This document shows positions 23,545-32,401 of a stretch of 34,530 bases of DNA, one piece after another; the stretch's first letter is position 1, and each line of letters begins with the position of its first letter. The translations under genes and the position numbers were made by a program. The stretch is from Oscillospiraceae bacterium (GTDB lineage Bacteria; Bacillota_A; Clostridia; Oscillospirales; CAG-272), in assembly GCA_015064425.1 (NCBI GenBank), contig SVSF01000005.1:1-34530 (forward strand), read 5' to 3'. The notes beneath the pieces are model-generated. The model was not told the origin of the DNA. It was given only the letters and a program-made list of their open reading frames with translations, and ran no database searches.

Positions 23545-26088
23545 ATGGAAAAAGAAAATTACGAATATAAAGACCAAAAAATAGTTGACGTAAACATGGA
23601 AAAAGAAGTAAAGAGAGCTTTCCTTGAATATTCCATGAGCGTTATTATGTCAAGAGCTCTTCCCGACGTAAGGGACGGTTTGAAGCCCGTACACAGAAGA
23701 ATACTTTATTCTATGTACGAGGACCATCTTACCAGCGACAAGGCTTTCCGTAAATCTGCAACGACGGTAGGTAACGTGCTCGGTAGATACCATCCTCACG
23801 GTGACGCATCCGTATACGATGCTATGGTAAGACTTGCACAGCCCTTCTCTCTGAGATATACACTCGTCGAAGGACACGGAAACTTCGGTAGTATAGACGG
23901 AGACCCTGCGGCTGCTTACCGTTATACGGAGGCAAGACTCTCCAAGCTTTCAAATGAGATGATGGCGGATATCGAAAAGGACGTAGTTGATTTTATGCCC
24001 AACTTCGACAACCGTCTTAAGGAGCCTACGGTACTTCCTTCAAGATTCCCAAATCTTCTTGTAAACGGCTCCGTAGGTATAGCCGTAGGTATGGCTACGA
24101 ATATTCCCCCTCACAATCTCGGTGAGGTCATTGACGGTGCTATCTATCTTATGGAAAATCCCGATGCCGATATTCCCGCTCTTATGGAATTTATAAAGGG
24201 TCCGGACTTCCCGACAAAAGCATCAATTTTCGGAAGCAACGGTATTTATCAGGCTTATACTACGGGCAAGGGACACATTACCGTTCGTGCAAAGGCTCAC
24301 ATTGAAGAGGAAAATTACCGCATTATCGTTACGGAGCTTCCCTATGCCGTAAACAAGAGTATATTGGTACAGAATATTGCGCAGTGTGCAAAGGACAAAA
24401 AGATAGAAGGAATAAGAGACGTCCAGGACGAAAGTGACGATATGAAGGGTATCAGGATCGTTATCCCTTACAGACATGATGTAAACGGAGAAGTAATTCT
24501 GAACCAGCTTTACAAATATACTCAGCTTCAGGATACTTTTGCTGTAAATATGCTTGCTCTTGTGGATAATGTTCCGAGAATACTTAATCTTAAGCAGATG
24601 CTTGAGCATTATATCAAGCACCAGGAGGACGTAACTACAAGAAAGATAAGGTTTGAGCTTAACAAGGCTATGCACGAGGCTCATATTCTCGAAGGTTACA
24701 AGATAGCGATCGACAATATCGACGAAGTAATTGAGATAATCAAGCGAAGCGAGTCCATACCCGATGCCAGAGAAAAGCTTGAAGGAAGATTCGGTCTTTC
24801 CGAGGCTCAGGCTCAGGCTATAGTTGATATGACGCTCGGTAAGCTTTCGGGACTTGAAAGAACTAAGGTAGAAGAGAGACTTATGAAGCTTCACGAGCTT
24901 ATTAAGGAACTTAGCGAAATAGTTTCCGATGAAAGCAGGATCAAAGGCATCATAAAGGAAGATCTTCTTGAAATAAAGCGTAAATACGGCGATGACAGAA
25001 GAACAGATCTCGTTCCTTATGAGAATGAGATAATGATCGAGGATCTTATTGAACGCCACAGTTGTGTTATTACAATGACCCACGGCGGATATATAAAGAG
25101 ACTTCCCGCTGATACCTATACCTCACAGCACAGAGGCGGTAAGGGTATTATCGGTATGAGCACAAAGGAAGACGACTTTGTTGAAAGAGTAGTTTCCGTG
25201 AATTCACATTCCTTTGTAATGATGTTTACGGATAAGGGTAAGGTATACACAAAGAAGGCATATCAGATACCCGAATCTGGACGTACCGCAAAGGGAACCA
25301 GTGTTATCAACGTAATAGATATAGAACCGGGTGAAAAAGTAACGGCTATGATATCCGTGACCGACTTCCCCGAGGAAGAATACCTCACTATGGTGACTCG
25401 AAACGGTATTGTAAAGAGAACGAGACTTTCCGAATTTGCCGTTAAGAGAAAGGGCGGAAAGATAGCTCTCAGCCTTGATGAGGGTGACGAGCTCGTATTC
25501 GTAAGACATACCAAGGGAAGCGATCATATTATAGTTGCTACCAAAAAGGGTAATGCTGCGCGTTTTGATGAAAACGATATACGCGTAATGGGCAGAAGTG
25601 CAAGAGGCGTTATCGGTATAAGAGTTAAGGATGGAGACGCTGTAGTCGGAGCTACTCTCGTTGACGGAGAAAAGCAGATAATTACCGTTACCGAGAAGGG
25701 ATACGGTAAGCGTTCGTCCTTTGATGATTTCCAGTGCCATAACAGGGGCGGTAAGGGAGTATGCTGCCACAATCTCAGCTCCAAGACAGGAGATCTTGCA
25801 GGTATTGCAACGGTTGATGAGTATGACGACGTTATGATGATAACAAACGAAGGAACCGTTATAAGAACACCCGTTTCCGGTATTCCCGTATACGGAAGAA
25901 CTGCAGGCGGTGTTATCGTAATGAGAACGGCAGATAACTCCTATATTGTCAACTTTGCAAGAGTTGCAAGAGAAGAAGATGCGGAAGAACTTCCCGAGAC
26001 CGAAGGAGAGCCCGACGGAGAGGCTATTGCAGATGAAGCAGCCGAGCTTATCGCCGAAGCCGTTGAGGAAGCGGAAACCGAAGAATAA
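23545..26088 (+). CDS. gyrA: DNA gyrase subunit A
   Basis: 847-residue DNA breakage-reunion subunit. Winged-helix core with [24 protein letters not shown] (83-87) and catalytic Tyr127 in [10 protein letters not shown]. The C-terminal beta-pinwheel carries the gyrase-specific GyrA box as QHRGGKG (about 527-533), so this is gyrase and not topoisomerase IV. A strongly acidic tail occupies about 808-847. At the quinolone hot spot corresponding to E. coli Ser83 there is Ala88; the Asp87 equivalent, D92, is kept. The start is ATG 23545 behind AGGTGA; the in-frame ATG at 23497 sits inside the box cluster with no ribosome binding site. Confidence 0.98.
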   Translation: MEKENYEYKDQKIVDVNMEKEVKRAFLEYSMSVIMSRALPDVRDGLKPVHRRILYSMYEDHLTSDKAFRKSATTVGNVLGRYHPHGDASVYDAMVRLAQPFSLRYTLVEGHGNFGSIDGDPAAAYRYTEARLSKLSNEMMADIEKDVVDFMPNFDNRLKEPTVLPSRFPNLLVNGSVGIAVGMATNIPPHNLGEVIDGAIYLMENPDADIPALMEFIKGPDFPTKASIFGSNGIYQAYTTGKGHITVRAKAHIEEENYRIIVTELPYAVNKSILVQNIAQCAKDKKIEGIRDVQDESDDMKGIRIVIPYRHDVNGEVILNQLYKYTQLQDTFAVNMLALVDNVPRILNLKQMLEHYIKHQEDVTTRKIRFELNKAMHEAHILEGYKIAIDNIDEVIEIIKRSESIPDAREKLEGRFGLSEAQAQAIVDMTLGKLSGLERTKVEERLMKLHELIKELSEIVSDESRIKGIIKEDLLEIKRKYGDDRRTDLVPYENEIMIEDLIERHSCVITMTHGGYIKRLPADTYTSQHRGGKGIIGMSTKEDDFVERVVSVNSHSFVMMFTDKGKVYTKKAYQIPESGRTAKGTSVINVIDIEPGEKVTAMISVTDFPEEEYLTMVTRNGIVKRTRLSEFAVKRKGGKIALSLDEGDELVFVRHTKGSDHIIVATKKGNAARFDENDIRVMGRSARGVIGIRVKDGDAVVGATLVDGEKQIITVTEKGYGKRSSFDDFQCHNRGGKGVCCHNLSSKTGDLAGIATVDEYDDVMMITNEGTVIRTPVSGIPVYGRTAGGVIVMRTADNSYIVNFARVAREEDAEELPETEGEPDGEAIADEAAELIAEAVEEAETEE

Positions 26089-26106
26089 TCCGGAGGAAGG
26101 CGAGAG

Positions 26107-26688
26107 ATGTTGAAACGTTATTTGGCGCTTATTTCGGCAGCGCTCTTATGTACCTTCTGTCTCTGCTCTTGCGGAGAACCTGATGATGATCAAATTATAA
26201 TCGAACAGTTCAAGGCGCTTTATGAAAGAGCCGCCGTGCTCAATGAGGCGGTCTACGGCATGGGCTTCCCCTATGAGGGTAAAGACAAGGCTGAGGATTA
26301 TACGGTAGCCCATTACTGTAGGGTAAAGGAAGACTGTCCGTACGGAAACACAGAGGAAATGAAGGCGGCCGTAAAGGAGACTTATTCCTCGGGTTATGCC
26401 GAAGCCATAAATTCTCTGATGTTCGAAGGTATGGATTACGATTCCGAGCAGATACAGGGATTTCAGCCAAGATATAAGGATATAGACGGACAACTTGCGG
26501 TAGATATAACCTATGAAGGCTTTGAAATAACTACGGTCCTTGATACCGATACCGTAACGGTCAAGGAAAAGAAGGCAAAAAAATGTACGGTAGAGGTAAA
26601 ATACACGGGCAGCAGCGGAGAGGGAACTCTTGAGGTGAAGCTCGTTAAGGAAAATGACAAGTGGCTGCTTGACAGCGCGACATACTGA
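26107..26688 (+). CDS. Unknown lipoprotein
   Basis: 193 residues, not recognised beyond its targeting. A Lys/Arg start, hydrophobic core (LALISAALLCTFCL) and lipobox LCSC with acceptor Cys22 predict a lipoprotein on the outer membrane face. The mature part is acidic, with FKALYERAAVLNEAVYGMGF, YGNTEEMKAAVKETY and a C-terminal half of alternating strands ending in NDKWLLDSATY. That end resembles the closing strand of small NTF2-like or DUF4878-like lipoproteins, a weak similarity. RBS GGAGGAAG. It lies 18 bp after gyrA and 15 bp before recA, so it is cotranscribed with DNA-maintenance genes without an obvious reason. Confidence 0.8.
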   Translation: MLKRYLALISAALLCTFCLCSCGEPDDDQIIIEQFKALYERAAVLNEAVYGMGFPYEGKDKAEDYTVAHYCRVKEDCPYGNTEEMKAAVKETYSSGYAEAINSLMFEGMDYDSEQIQGFQPRYKDIDGQLAVDITYEGFEITTVLDTDTVTVKEKKAKKCTVEVKYTGSSGEGTLEVKLVKENDKWLLDSATY

Positions 26689-26703
26689 CGGAGGTAGAAA
26701 CAT

Positions 26704-27825
26704 ATGGCAAAGACAAAAAAGACAGAAATGATCATCCCCACCGACGCAAGTGAAAAGAAAAAGGCTCTTGAGGGCGCTATAAGCAGAATTACGAAAGCAT
26801 ACGGTCAAGGAGCAATAATGAAGCTGGGTGAAAACGTAAAGATGAACGTGAGTGCCATATCCACAGGCTCGCTTACTCTTGACATTGCTCTCGGTATAGG
26901 CGGCGTTCCCAGAGGAAGAATAATAGAGATATACGGCCCCGAATCATCAGGTAAGACCACGGTTGCGCTTCACGTTGCCGCTGAGGCACAGAAGGCAGGC
27001 GGAGTTGCGGCTTTCGTTGATGCGGAGCATGCTCTTGACCCCGTCTATGCAAAGGCATTGGGAGTTAACATAGATGAGCTTCTCGTTTCTCAGCCTGACA
27101 GCGGAGAACAGGCTCTGGAAATATGTGAGGCTCTCGTACGCTCCGGCGCAGTCGACGTCGTTGTAGTGGACTCGGTTGCGGCTCTTGTTCCTCAGCAGGA
27201 GATCGACGGCGATATGGGCTCCTCTCAGGTCGGAGCACAGGCGAGACTTATGTCTCAGGCTTTGAGAAAGCTTTCCGCATCCATATCCAAGTCCAACTGT
27301 GCGGTAATATTCATAAACCAGCTTCGCGAAAAGGTTGGAGTTATGTACGGAAATCCCGAGGTAACACCCGGCGGAAGAGCGCTTAAGTTCTACGCTTCCG
27401 TTCGTATCGACGTTCGTAAGGGCGAGGTACTTAAGCACGGAACAGAACCCTACGGAAACAGAGTTAAATGTAAGATAGTAAAGAACAAGGTAGCGCCTCC
27501 CTTTAAACTTGCCGAGTTTGATCTTATTTACGGTAAGGGTATATCCAAGAGCGGTGAGATCATTGATATTGCGATAAATCTGGATATCATTGAAAAGTCA
27601 GGCTCTTGGTTCTCCTACAAAGGAGACAGGATCGCTCAGGGTAAAGACAATACCAAGGCCTTTATCGAGAGCAACGAAGACATTATGGCAGAGCTTGAGC
27701 AGAAGATACGCACTATGAGCGATAAGATCGATATGCAGGCAGACGAGATGGATCTTGACGACGACGATGACGATGACGATGGATTCGACATCAAGTCAAT
27801 GGGTCTCGGAGACGACGATGAGTGA
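26704..27825 (+). CDS. recA: Recombinase RecA
   Basis: 373-residue strand-exchange and SOS coprotease. Walker [10 protein letters not shown], the MAW-like start of the core ([21 protein letters not shown]), Walker [13 protein letters not shown]2 region [21 protein letters not shown] and C-terminal KSGSWFSY. An Asp-rich tail ([12 protein letters not shown]) closes the protein. RBS CGGAGG before ATG 26704. No promoter or LexA-type operator was found in the 15-bp gap, so transcription likely comes from gyrA or the lipoprotein gene. recX overlaps its last codons. Confidence 0.98.
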   Translation: MAKTKKTEMIIPTDASEKKKALEGAISRITKAYGQGAIMKLGENVKMNVSAISTGSLTLDIALGIGGVPRGRIIEIYGPESSGKTTVALHVAAEAQKAGGVAAFVDAEHALDPVYAKALGVNIDELLVSQPDSGEQALEICEALVRSGAVDVVVVDSVAALVPQQEIDGDMGSSQVGAQARLMSQALRKLSASISKSNCAVIFINQLREKVGVMYGNPEVTPGGRALKFYASVRIDVRKGEVLKHGTEPYGNRVKCKIVKNKVAPPFKLAEFDLIYGKGISKSGEIIDIAINLDIIEKSGSWFSYKGDRIAQGKDNTKAFIESNEDIMAELEQKIRTMSDKIDMQADEMDLDDDDDDDDGFDIKSMGLGDDDE

Positions 27826-28270
27826 AAAAAAAGAGCTTGAGGCGGCAAAAAAAGCCGCCTTTGCCATACTTGCCTATGCGGACAATACGGAAGCAAGGCT
27901 GAAGGAGAAGCTCCGCAGAAAGGGTTTTTCGGAGCAAAGCATAGATGCCGTTACGGAGGAGATGCGTTCATACGGATATCTTAACGAGGAACGCTATATC
28001 AAGCGTGCGGCAGAGCGGCTTGCCAACGGAAAATATTACGGAAAGAGAAGGATAATTCCTGAGCTGCGAAAAAAAGGATTTGATTCCGAGCTTATTTCTT
28101 CACTTGATCTTTCAGAATTCGATTTTGAAGAAAACTGTAAGGAGTATATTTTGAAAAAATACAGCTCGTTTGGAGAAAAGGAATTTGCGGCGATGTTAAG
28201 GCGGGGATATTCCGTTTCCGAAATAAAAGCGGCTCTTCAAAGGATAAAGAACCGTAATAAGCAGAACTGA
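27818..28270 (+). CDS. recX: RecA regulator RecX
   Basis: 150-residue helical modulator of RecA filaments. RecX repeats are visible: [50 protein letters not shown] and [18 protein letters not shown]. The start is ATG 27818, eight bases inside the recA coding end (GACGATGAGTGA), behind a GGAG in the recA sequence; a longer frame from 27755 would read the Asp-codon run out of phase. Tight coupling to recA keeps the regulator in proportion to its target. Confidence 0.93.
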   Translation: MSEKKELEAAKKAAFAILAYADNTEARLKEKLRRKGFSEQSIDAVTEEMRSYGYLNEERYIKRAAERLANGKYYGKRRIIPELRKKGFDSELISSLDLSEFDFEENCKEYILKKYSSFGEKEFAAMLRRGYSVSEIKAALQRIKNRNKQN

Positions 28271-28274
28271 AAAA

Positions 28275-28318
28275 AGACCTACGAAATTGGCAAAAGCTTT
28301 TTCGTGGGTCTCTTTTTA
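28275..28318. terminator. Bidirectional intrinsic terminator after recX
   Basis: AGACCTACGAA (28275-28285) and TTCGTGGGTCT (28301-28311), 11-bp stem with one T-G wobble, 15-nt loop, A-run before and CTTTTTA after. Separates recX (+) from the convergent leftward block. Confidence 0.85.
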
Positions 28319-28325
28319 TATTCTA

Positions 28326-28517
28326 CTATCTTTTTCCGGAAAAGTAGTCCGCAATTCCCATAATGCCCATGACTAAGAAGGCAAGGGCAAGGATAAGTGT
28401 TATTATCCATTTCGTCATATTTTCGCCGTTTAAACCTACAATAAGAGCTGCCGCTATTGCAAGGATTCCTATAACTGCCTGGAAAATCGATGCAAAAAGA
28501 GTTCTTTTGCTTTTCAT
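28326..28517 (-). CDS. Small two-TM membrane protein, unknown
   Basis: 63 residues: Lys/Arg start, hydrophobic segments at about 7-29 (LFASIFQAVIGILAIAAALIV) and 36-55 (WIITLILALAFLVMGIMGIA), basic end FSGKR. No family recognised. AAGG lies upstream at a slightly long distance from ATG 28517. Last gene of the ireB-akr-ribF-dacF run, 21 bp after dacF and just before the terminator shared with recX. Confidence 0.6.
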   Translation of the reverse strand: MKSKRTLFASIFQAVIGILAIAAALIVGLNGENMTKWIITLILALAFLVMGIMGIADYFSGKR

Positions 28518-28538
28518 ATTACGATCTGCCTTTCGCTT

Positions 28539-30155
28539 TTATGGGCGGCCCTTTCTTTGTCTTGCATCATAAGGCTGATAAGGCGCCCTTTGTGTTTTCA
28601 TCTCATTGAGGGGATTGGGAGACATTTTCTTTCTTGGGGCGTTTGCCGTTCTTCCGGGATCTGCCGCATTATTACGCTCGGGACCCGGCTTCCTTTGCAT
28701 ATTTGCTGCTGCCTCGGCTTTGCGGCGTGCCGCCTCGGCTTCTCTTTTGGCTTTTGCGTCTTCTTCGGCTTTAAGTCTTTCCTTCCTTCTTGCTTCTCTT
28801 TCTTCCAGAGAATTATGGTGGTTCTTAAAGTAGTTATCATCCTTGTAGTATAGTTTTTTCTTTTTAAGAAATCTTATACGGGCAACGGCAAGAACGTATG
28901 CAACCGCCGCAAGGAAGATCAAGAGAGCACTTATTTTAAACCAAACAGAGTTCACTATACGGAGAAGATATGCCAGAACGAAAAGATGGGCGTCGCTGTC
29001 AACGCTGTTTTTCGTTACCAGAGGGACTCTGGCGACAATATTATCCCTGTAGGTAACCGTTGCGGTACCTACAACAACTCCCGATGCTACGGGAGCTTCA
29101 AGAGATTCCGAATCAAGTATCCAATTTATTTTGACTATATCCTCCACCACACTGTCTGCCGGGAGGAATAGTTCTACGGAGCTTTGAGGCAAAAGGGTAA
29201 CGTAGTCCGTCTTTGAGGACATGGTTACGGGTATCTCACAGATAATAGATGATGAATCAAGCACCTTTATATATGAAAAGTTCTTCTTTGCCCAGTTGAA
29301 AAGCTCCTTTGCGGTAATATAGGAGTATATATCTCCGGTCTCCGCATCGTATTCTGCGCCCATAACTATACAAAGATAGGTGAGTCCGCCGGTATACTTG
29401 GTAGCAACGAGGCAGCTCCCCGCTTCATTTGTGGAGCCCGCATTGAGCCCGTTTACCTCTTTATCCCTGTAATTGGGATTTATGAGGGTAGAGAGCATAT
29501 AATTTTTGGTGTGTATATTTCTGCTTAAAGATTTATTGGTGGGCTCCATTGAATAGCTTGCCATGGATGCTATTTCCGCAAAGCGCTCCATTCTGTAAGC
29601 GTATACGGCTATCTTTGCAATATCTTCCGCAGTAGTTACCATACTTGGATTATGTATTCCCGTGGGATTGGTATAGTGGGTATTTAAGGCTCCGAGCTCT
29701 TTCGCTTTTTCGTTCATCATGGTAACGAAAGATTCTACACTTCCCGCAATGTCGTTGGCTAGTACCAGAGCCGCGTCGTTGGCGCTTCCGACAATAAGGG
29801 CGTGAATGAGCTGTTCAACGGTGAACTCTTCACCGGTTTTCATTTCGATGTGGTTTCCGCTTACTGTACGTATTACGAATGAGGGTACGGTAAGCACCTT
29901 GTCCATATTATCCTTGTAGTGCTCAAGGGCGAGAATACCCGTCATTAATTTTACTGTAGAAGCGGGATAGATCTGCTTTTGGGAATTTTGCGAAAAGAGC
30001 ACCTGCTCGTTCTCAAAGCAGTACAGATAAGCCGCATCTGCTCTTGAAGTGTCAGGATCTCCCTCTGCGGAAACTCCAAAGCTTATAAGAGGCAGGAGCA
30101 TCAGCGAAAGGAGCAGGATACTCAAATATTTAATTGTCCTTTTCCTTTTCTTCAT
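28539..30155 (-). CDS. D-Ala-D-Ala carboxypeptidase-like (DacF/PBP5 family), KTG replaced by NAG
   Basis: A 538-residue low-molecular-weight PBP homologue (peptidase S11). Signal peptide at 1-30 (ending SFGVSA), SxxK motif S66-T-V-K69, SxN motif S124-A-N126. The third motif, normally KTG in GLKTGxTxxAG, is N238-A-G240 in VNGLNAGSTNEAG; I checked this codon by codon. A PBP5-like beta domain follows, then a membrane span (about 404-427) and a ~110-residue charged Lys/Glu/Arg/Ala tail. Most DacF proteins end in a short amphipathic anchor, so the span plus long cytosolic tail is unusual. The start is ATG 30155 behind AAGGAAGAG, 13 bp after ribF. Activity is uncertain. Confidence 0.88.
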   Translation of the reverse strand: MKKRKRTIKYLSILLLSLMLLPLISFGVSAEGDPDTSRADAAYLYCFENEQVLFSQNSQKQIYPASTVKLMTGILALEHYKDNMDKVLTVPSFVIRTVSGNHIEMKTGEEFTVEQLIHALIVGSANDAALVLANDIAGSVESFVTMMNEKAKELGALNTHYTNPTGIHNPSMVTTAEDIAKIAVYAYRMERFAEIASMASYSMEPTNKSLSRNIHTKNYMLSTLINPNYRDKEVNGLNAGSTNEAGSCLVATKYTGGLTYLCIVMGAEYDAETGDIYSYITAKELFNWAKKNFSYIKVLDSSSIICEIPVTMSSKTDYVTLLPQSSVELFLPADSVVEDIVKINWILDSESLEAPVASGVVVGTATVTYRDNIVARVPLVTKNSVDSDAHLFVLAYLLRIVNSVWFKISALLIFLAAVAYVLAVARIRFLKKKKLYYKDDNYFKNHHNSLEEREARRKERLKAEEDAKAKREAEAARRKAEAAANMQRKPGPERNNAADPGRTANAPRKKMSPNPLNEMKTQRAPYQPYDARQRKGRP

Positions 30156-30168
30156 AAGCTCTTCCTTT

Positions 30169-31074
30169 TTATATATTGAAATATTTTCTTGCGTTCTCCG
30201 CATCGTTTTTTATGGATTTCTGAAGTTCTTCTTTGGATGAAAAACGCTTTTCATCGCGCCACATCTTACAGAGCTCCACTCTTACGGTCTTGTTGTATAC
30301 GTCTCTGTCGAGACCGAATACGTAAGTTTCCGCATTTATTGCGTCGCTGTCCTCAACGGTAGGTCTTTTTCCGATATTGGTAAGTCCGCAGTATTTTTCT
30401 CCGTCAATAAAGACTTCCGAAAAATACACGCCGTTTTTGGGGCAGATACGTCCTTCCGTAACTTTCTGATTTATGGTGGGGAAACCAAGTGTCCTTCCCA
30501 AAGCTTTGCCATGAAGAACGGGGGAATTCAAATAGAATCTTCTTCCGAGCATTGCGTTTGCTTCTTCTATCCTTCCGTCTGACACGTATTCTTTTATGAG
30601 GCTGGAGCTTACTACGGTATTTCCCAGCTTTACGGGTTCAATGACGGAAAGTGACACTCCTTTTTCCTTAAGAAGCTTTTCCAAGAGAGCAACGTCTCCT
30701 TTTGCATCTTTGCCAAAGCGGAAATCAAATCCGCAGACGATCGCACCGCAGCCAAGCTTATTTATGAGTATCTTTTCAACGAAATCCTCGGGACTCATAT
30801 CTTTAAGAGAGAAGAAGTCCTCAAAGACGGCGGTCTCGATACCTTCAGCTTTAAAGGAGTCACGTTTTTCATCCTCCGTATCAATGAAGGTACCTTTATA
30901 ATTCTGCTTAAAGGTCCATACGGCAGAGCGGAGACCGAGTTCCTTGGCTTTTTCTATTGCTTTTTTTAAAAGAGCTCTATGACCTATATGCACCCCGTCG
31001 AAAAATCCCAGGGCGGCAGAGAGCTTGTCTCCTCCGCAGGAGACAGGGTCAAGCTCTTTGTTTTTTATTTCCAT
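30169..31074 (-). CDS. ribF: Bifunctional riboflavin kinase/FAD synthetase
   Basis: 301 residues; makes FMN and FAD from riboflavin. N-terminal adenylyltransferase domain with ALGFFDGVHIGHRALL, CGFDFRFGKDAKGD and SSSLIKEYVSDG; C-terminal kinase domain from about 180 with GRTLGFPTIN, KNGVYFSEV, GLTNIGKRPT and AETYVFG. Sits between the aldo/keto reductase and the DacF-like gene with 13-16 bp gaps. Its partner truB is not nearby. Confidence 0.97.
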   Translation of the reverse strand: MEIKNKELDPVSCGGDKLSAALGFFDGVHIGHRALLKKAIEKAKELGLRSAVWTFKQNYKGTFIDTEDEKRDSFKAEGIETAVFEDFFSLKDMSPEDFVEKILINKLGCGAIVCGFDFRFGKDAKGDVALLEKLLKEKGVSLSVIEPVKLGNTVVSSSLIKEYVSDGRIEEANAMLGRRFYLNSPVLHGKALGRTLGFPTINQKVTEGRICPKNGVYFSEVFIDGEKYCGLTNIGKRPTVEDSDAINAETYVFGLDRDVYNKTVRVELCKMWRDEKRFSSKEELQKSIKNDAENARKYFNI

Positions 31075-31090
31075 ATAAATCTCCGTTATT

Positions 31091-32044
31091 TCAGAGTACT
31101 TTTATTGCAAAATCGGGGCATACGGCAGAGCAGTATCCGCAAAGCACACATTTAGATGTATCGCAGACGGCTCTTCCGTCAATTATTTTAAGTGCGGATT
31201 GCCCGCAGCGGGATGCACATTTTCCGCAGCCGATGCAGTAGTCTTCGATGTGAAGCTTTCTTGTTTTTAAAGAAAGCGCAGTTTTTGCTTTTTCCGAAAA
31301 TGCCCGCTTTTCAAAAAAATCAATATTGGCATCTACCTCATCCACGGTCTGCATACCGCAGGCTACCGCATCCACGGCTTCTGAATCAAGAACGAAATTG
31401 AAAGCTTCCTCGGCAGAGGAATAGAGATGACCTCCTCCGAGGGGCTTCATTGAAAAGATGCCTATGCCGCTTTCCTTTGCCTTAAGCATTGCTTCGTGCA
31501 TCTCGTCTCTCGTTCCGTCGGCAATGCCGAGACCGGCCTTGTTGTATATCGGGTGTATAATATCAACGTCGAGGAGAAGGCGGAGTATTCCGTCAATGGC
31601 GGCTATACGGTGCATGGAGACGCCTACGGAACGGATAATTCCTTTTTCTCTCAGCTCTATCAAAGTGTCAAGCGCTTCCGCATGACCCCTTAAGGTATGT
31701 ATGCTCTCTTGCTCATGAAGCATAAAAATATCGATATAGTCTCTGTTAAGAGCTTTTCTTGCCTCATCAACGGCTTCAAGAGCCAGCTCCTTTGAGTAGG
31801 CATAGGTTTTTGATGATATTACGGTGTCGTATCTCCCGCTTTTCCTCATAGCCTCTCTTATATATTCGTAATTCTGATAGTATTGCGCCGTGTCAATAAA
31901 GTTAACACCTCTGTTAAAGGCATGAGCAATGACGGATGAGCCCTCATCAACAGACAAAGCTGCCTGCAAGGGACCAACCGTCAATGAACCGAAACAGAGG
32001 CGCGAAACTTCAAGACTGCGTTTTCCGAGTCTTACATATTCCAT
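31091..32044 (-). CDS. Aldo/keto reductase with C-terminal 2[4Fe-4S] ferredoxin domain
   Basis: 317-residue putative oxidoreductase. The AKR barrel shows the full catalytic tetrad D51 (FIDTAQYY), Y56, K79 (ISSKTY) and H110 (FMLHEQ). Two 4Fe-4S motifs follow: C270xxC273xxC276xxxC280 and C299xxC302xxC305xxxC309-P. This AKR-ferredoxin architecture is common in anaerobes and suggests electron transfer coupled to carbonyl reduction; the substrate is unknown. It starts one base after the ireB stop, so it is translationally coupled to a small regulator. Confidence 0.92.
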   Translation of the reverse strand: MEYVRLGKRSLEVSRLCFGSLTVGPLQAALSVDEGSSVIAHAFNRGVNFIDTAQYYQNYEYIREAMRKSGRYDTVISSKTYAYSKELALEAVDEARKALNRDYIDIFMLHEQESIHTLRGHAEALDTLIELREKGIIRSVGVSMHRIAAIDGILRLLLDVDIIHPIYNKAGLGIADGTRDEMHEAMLKAKESGIGIFSMKPLGGGHLYSSAEEAFNFVLDSEAVDAVACGMQTVDEVDANIDFFEKRAFSEKAKTALSLKTRKLHIEDYCIGCGKCASRCGQSALKIIDGRAVCDTSKCVLCGYCSAVCPDFAIKVL

Positions 32045-32045
32045 A

Positions 32046-32306
32046 TTATAATCCCAGATAGGACTTTACCAGAGAATTGAGCAGCTCATCTCTGTCAATC
32101 TTGCAGATAAGACTGCGCGCGTTTTTGTGGTTTGTAATGTAGGTTGGGTCCTCCGAAAGGATATAGCCTACGATCTGATCTACGGGATTGTAGCCCTTCT
32201 CTCTGAGTGCCGCGTAAACTTCTCGCAGTATCCTTTTCGTCTCCAGATCGGGATCATCCTCTCTTATTGAAAAGGTAAGGGTCTTGTTAAGATCTTTTTC
32301 AGCCAC
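32046..32306 (-). CDS. ireB: IreB-family regulatory phosphoprotein
   Basis: 86 residues matching the IreB/YrzL (formerly UPF0297) family: EKDLNKTLTF, VYAALREKGYNPVDQIVGYI, SEDPTYITNHKNARSLI, RDELLNSLVKSYLG. In Enterococcus it is a substrate of the Ser/Thr kinase IreK and affects cephalosporin tolerance. The start is GTG 32306 with AAAGGAG 9 bp upstream; the frame extends to a TTG at 32315 that overlaps this ribosome binding site. The usual partners alaS and ruvX are not adjacent; an AKR, ribF and dacF follow instead. Confidence 0.92.
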   Translation of the reverse strand: MAEKDLNKTLTFSIREDDPDLETKRILREVYAALREKGYNPVDQIVGYILSEDPTYITNHKNARSLICKIDRDELLNSLVKSYLGL

Positions 32307-32331
32307 GTATATCAACTCCTTTGATATCTAT

Positions 32332-32360
32332 ATGATATAACAGCTTGAGCATAATTTCAA
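32332..32360 (-). promoter_or_regulatory. Sigma-A promoter of the ireB-akr-ribF-dacF run
   Basis: Minus strand TTGAAA (32355-32360), 17-bp spacer, TATCAT (32332-32337), 26 bp before the GTG start. No other promoter is evident before dacF. Confidence 0.65.
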
Positions 32361-32401
32361 GTTTTAGCTTAATTTTTTAATAGGAATTTAATAAAACAAT
32401 T

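Noticed and set aside
23804..23821. Ala at the GyrA Ser83-equivalent as evidence of acquired quinolone resistance
   Set aside because: Alanine may be natural in this lineage; a single sequence cannot show acquisition.
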